NCBI GenBank assembly: GCA_024102915.1
Contig: JAGFJG010000075.1
Location: 1 to 64,000 of the forward strand
Length of the DNA stretch: 64,000 nucleotides
DNA from: Caldilineales bacterium
GTDB taxonomy: Bacteria; Chloroflexota; Anaerolineae; J102
Reading direction: 5' to 3'
The notes under the pieces are model-generated. The model worked only from the letters and a program-made list of their open reading frames with translations, did not search any database and had not been told where the DNA came from. The first letter of the stretch is position 1. Each line of letters starts with the position of its first letter. Positions 61,651-64,000 of the stretch are shown here, in pieces. The position numbers were made by a program, and so were the translations under genes.

Positions 61651-63877
61651 GGCGCGTCGCTGTTATGTAAACCGTCGTGGTCGCCCAGGCGACGGTCTGA
61701 TTGGTCAACTGGCGGCGATAGAGCGCTTCGACTTCGCCGAGTTGTTCGCCATTGAGCGCCTCCCCCAACCGCTGGCGATAACTCGGCTTTCCCGCTTCCC
61801 CCTCGCCAAACCACCGGTCGAGCACGGCCTGCGATAGATGCGTGTCAGTTCGCACGGTTTCGCTTGTGACATCGGCCTCGAATCCAACCGCAGCCAGCAT
61901 CTCCGCAAGGTCATCGACATCCCAATTCACGGCGGGGTCAGCGGCGTCGGCGTAGATTGTTTCCTCGGCCGCACGCAACAAGTCCGCCAGCCCATCCGCC
62001 AACGACCGGACATCGACCAATTCGTACAGGCGTTGCGTGCGGCGGGGAACGGCATTCGCCAAAACCAGTCGCCCGTTCATAGTCAGCCAGTGTAACAACG
62101 AGCCAAGAAAACCAGCCTTATCGGCGCAAGTCGTCAGGGCATTGCGCCCCAGGATGGCATCGAAACGCAGGTCGGGCGAGAAAGCCGCCAGCAGGTCGGA
62201 CAGACGAGACAATTCGCCTTCGAAAATGATCGGGCGACGCAGATCCGGCAATCCAACTGAAAGCTGTTCCAGCGCTGCGGCCTCCTGAGCGGAGTGTGCC
62301 AGTGCATAGACGCCGCCTTCGGGCGCGCGGCGCAACGCCTCCCAGGTCAGCAACCCGCTGCCTGCGTGCAGATCGAGCGCAACATCATGGCGCTGCAACC
62401 GGGCGGCGGCGAAGATCCGGTCACGCTGTTCGGCCAACCTCGCCCCCGCATTCGAGATCGTGCGTTGCAGCCAGTGGTCGCTCTGCCGGTCTACCTCCCC
62501 ACCCGTGAAGGTGAGGACCTCCGGCGCGGCGGCGAAATCGCCCTCCACCATGGCCGCCAGTTGCGCCTCCCGGCGTTGGGCCACCTTCTCATTGATGACG
62601 GCCTCGTACCCCTGTTGCGACGGCTGATAAAAGGCCTTGCCTTGCAGCGCGTCAGGCAGATATTGTTGGGCGACCCAATGGTCACGGAAAGCGTGGGGGT
62701 AGAGATAGCCATCGCCATGCCCGAAGCCCTCGCGGTCGCGATTGGCGTCACGCAAATGCGATGGCACCTCGCTCTCGCGCTCGTGCTCGACCGCGCTCAG
62801 CGCCTCGAAGAAGCCCAGTGTGCTGTTGGATTTGGGTGCAGTCGCCAGATAGATCGCAGCCTCGGCCAGATGAAAACGGCCTTCCGGCAGGCCCACATAA
62901 TCGAAGGCCTGGGCGCAACTGGTCACCACACGGATGGCGTTGGGGTCGGCCATGCCCACATCCTCGCCCGCAAAGATGAGCATGCGCCGAAACATGAAGC
63001 GGGGATCCTCGCCCGCGTAGATCATTTTCGCCAGCCAATACAGGGCTGCGTCCGGGTCGGAACCGCGTAATGATTTGATAAAAGCGCTGATGGTGTCGAA
63101 ATGGACATCGCCCTCTTTGTCGTACAGCACCGCCCGCCGCTGGATGCTCTCCTCGGCCACGGCCAGATCGACGACGATGACGCCGTCTCCGTCCGGCGGC
63201 GTGGTCTCGACGGCCAGTTCCAGGGCGTTGAGCACGGCGCGGGCATCGCCATTGGCGACATCGACCAGATGATCGAGCGCCTCCTCTTCCAGCCGAATAT
63301 TCAGCCTGCCATAGCCGCGTTCGGGATCAACCAGCGCTGCCCTGGCGATACCGTACAAATCCTTTTCTTGCAAAGGTTTTAGTTGGAAGATGCGCGAGCG
63401 CGAGACCAGGGCCTTGTTCACCTCGAAATAGGGGTTCTCGGTGGTGGCGCCGATCAGGGTGACGGTTCCGTTCTCGACATGCGGCAACAACGCGTCCTGC
63501 TGCGATTTGTTGAAGCGGTGCACCTCGTCCACGAACAGGATCGTTTTCTGCCCGTGCATCCCGCGTCGCTCCTGCGCCGTGGCTATCCCCGCTCGGATGT
63601 CGGCCACCCCGGCCAGCACGGCGTTGATGGCGATAAAATGGGCGCGGGTGGTGTTGGCAATAATGCGGGCCAGCGTGGTCTTGCCGGTGCCGGGCGGGCC
63701 ATAAAAGATGAGCGAGGAAAGTTGGTCAGCCTGGATGGCGCGGCGCAACAACCGCCCCGGCCCCACGATGTGTTCCTGGCCGATGAATTCGTCCAGGGTG
63801 CGGGGGCGCATGCGGGCGGCGAGCGGCTGTTCCTTCTCGATTAGGGCTTCGCGGCGGGCGTCAAACAGGTCGGGCAT
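61643..63877 (-). CDS. rarA: RarA/MgsA ATPase fused to a methyltransferase-like domain
   Basis: A 744-residue fusion. The N-terminal 430 residues are RarA: RPRTLDEFIGQEHIVGPGRL, Walker A YGPPGTGKTTLAR, Walker B LFVDEVHRFNKSQQDALL, sensor IGATTENPYFEVN, and the C-terminal MgsA tetramerisation segment ending at the YLPDALQGKAFYQP motif. RarA acts at stalled replication forks. The C-terminal 300 residues look like a class I methyltransferase: DVALDLHAGSGLLTWEALRR as motif I, RFDAILGRNALTT as motif IV. This arrangement is known in cyanobacteria and related genomes as a RarA/unknown-domain fusion. The function of the added domain is not established. Confidence 0.9.
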   Translation of the reverse strand: MPDLFDARREALIEKEQPLAARMRPRTLDEFIGQEHIVGPGRLLRRAIQADQLSSLIFYGPPGTGKTTLARIIANTTRAHFIAINAVLAGVADIRAGIATAQERRGMHGQKTILFVDEVHRFNKSQQDALLPHVENGTVTLIGATTENPYFEVNKALVSRSRIFQLKPLQEKDLYGIARAALVDPERGYGRLNIRLEEEALDHLVDVANGDARAVLNALELAVETTPPDGDGVIVVDLAVAEESIQRRAVLYDKEGDVHFDTISAFIKSLRGSDPDAALYWLAKMIYAGEDPRFMFRRMLIFAGEDVGMADPNAIRVVTSCAQAFDYVGLPEGRFHLAEAAIYLATAPKSNSTLGFFEALSAVEHERESEVPSHLRDANRDREGFGHGDGYLYPHAFRDHWVAQQYLPDALQGKAFYQPSQQGYEAVINEKVAQRREAQLAAMVEGDFAAAPEVLTFTGGEVDRQSDHWLQRTISNAGARLAEQRDRIFAAARLQRHDVALDLHAGSGLLTWEALRRAPEGGVYALAHSAQEAAALEQLSVGLPDLRRPIIFEGELSRLSDLLAAFSPDLRFDAILGRNALTTCADKAGFLGSLLHWLTMNGRLVLANAVPRRTQRLYELVDVRSLADGLADLLRAAEETIYADAADPAVNWDVDDLAEMLAAVGFEADVTSETVRTDTHLSQAVLDRWFGEGEAGKPSYRQRLGEALNGEQLGEVEALYRRQLTNQTVAWATTTVYITATRHE

Positions 63878-63888
63878 GGGGGAGAGCG

Positions 63889-63945
63889 GGATAGGTTGGT
63901 CGGTTGGTTGGTTAGTTGGTTGGGTGGTCGAACTAAACTAACATC
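63889..63945. repeat. GGTTGGT-rich repeat upstream of the RarA fusion
   Basis: Repeated GGTTGG units (GGTTGGTC, GGTTGG, TTGGTTAG, TTGGTTGGG) with a mixed 7- to 8-bp period, then AACTAAACTAAC. Only a weak complementary arm is visible. It lies just upstream of the minus-strand RarA gene, within its probable leader. Confidence 0.6.
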
Positions 63946-63972
63946 ACAATGAAAACGATGCTTTTGTCTGCC

Positions 63973-64000
63973 AGTTGACGATAGACCATTGACGATGGAC
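63973..64000. repeat. Palindromic heptamer repeat, family A, copy 3 (partial)
   Basis: The last 28 bases equal window positions 1-28 exactly (AGTTGACGATAGACC and onward), in the same orientation as copy 1. The element continues beyond the window, so it cannot be judged whether it brackets a further gene. Confidence 0.9.

Overview
The window is about 64 kb of moderately GC-rich bacterial chromosome. It most resembles Chloroflexota (Anaerolineae/Caldilineales type). This is an inference from gene style: lipoproteins with long Ala/Pro/Glu linkers after the lipobox, a secreted Thr/Pro-rich protein ending in a YLPL motif, a large MalT/LuxR regulator, a RarA fusion protein and many hydantoinase/ABC genes. 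No rRNA, tRNA, CRISPR array or phage structural gene was seen. The only insertion sequence is a decayed IS1-like element.

Layout. (1) 1-4040: a secreted protein and a MalT/LuxR regulator, bracketed by an inverted pair of about 124-bp palindromic repeats. (2) 4.1-5.2 kb: a small conserved protein and a DUF4386 membrane protein. (3) 5.5-23.1 kb, mostly plus strand: two XRE-cupin regulators, a five-gene Dpp/Opp-type ABC importer, then hyuA-hyuB, a hydantoin/Asp-Glu racemase, a second hyuA-hyuB, an M24 peptidase and an EthD-like protein. Together these look like uptake and ring-opening of hydantoin, oxoproline or another cyclic amide, followed by peptide or amino-acid salvage. (4) 23.1-25.1 kb: a SpoIIAA-like protein, the IS1 relic and gene debris. 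(5) 25.1-44.3 kb, minus strand: a 14-gene surface-glycan locus with a Wzm/Wzt-type exporter, many glycosyltransferases, an acyltransferase and an embedded trio: HprK-like kinase, PqqD-like protein with a peptide tail, and nucleotidyltransferase. (6) 44.5-53.6 kb: class III aminotransferase, penicillin-acylase-family hydrolase, LysM-M23 peptidase, PHP phosphoesterase, hypF-hypC and an OsmC protein. (7) 53.7-60.8 kb, minus strand: a GNAT enzyme, adenosine deaminase and a BMP-type nucleoside ABC importer. (8) 60.8-63.9 kb, minus strand: an AAC(3)-family acetyltransferase overlapping a RarA-methyltransferase-like fusion.

Two signals stand out. The first is a dispersed class of inverted repeats whose arms are degenerate 7-bp (heptamer) arrays. 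Each family uses a different word (for example GACGATG, CAGTAAT, CCAATAT, AATCTTT, TCTCCGA) but has the same architecture. Three copies lie in frame inside hypF and a fourth runs over its stop codon. The second is the PqqD/HprK/nucleotidyltransferase trio inside the glycan locus. Its PqqD protein ends in a leader-like YxxP segment and a short acidic Gly-Trp-Pro tail, suggesting a peptide-linked or kinase-controlled step in making the glycan.
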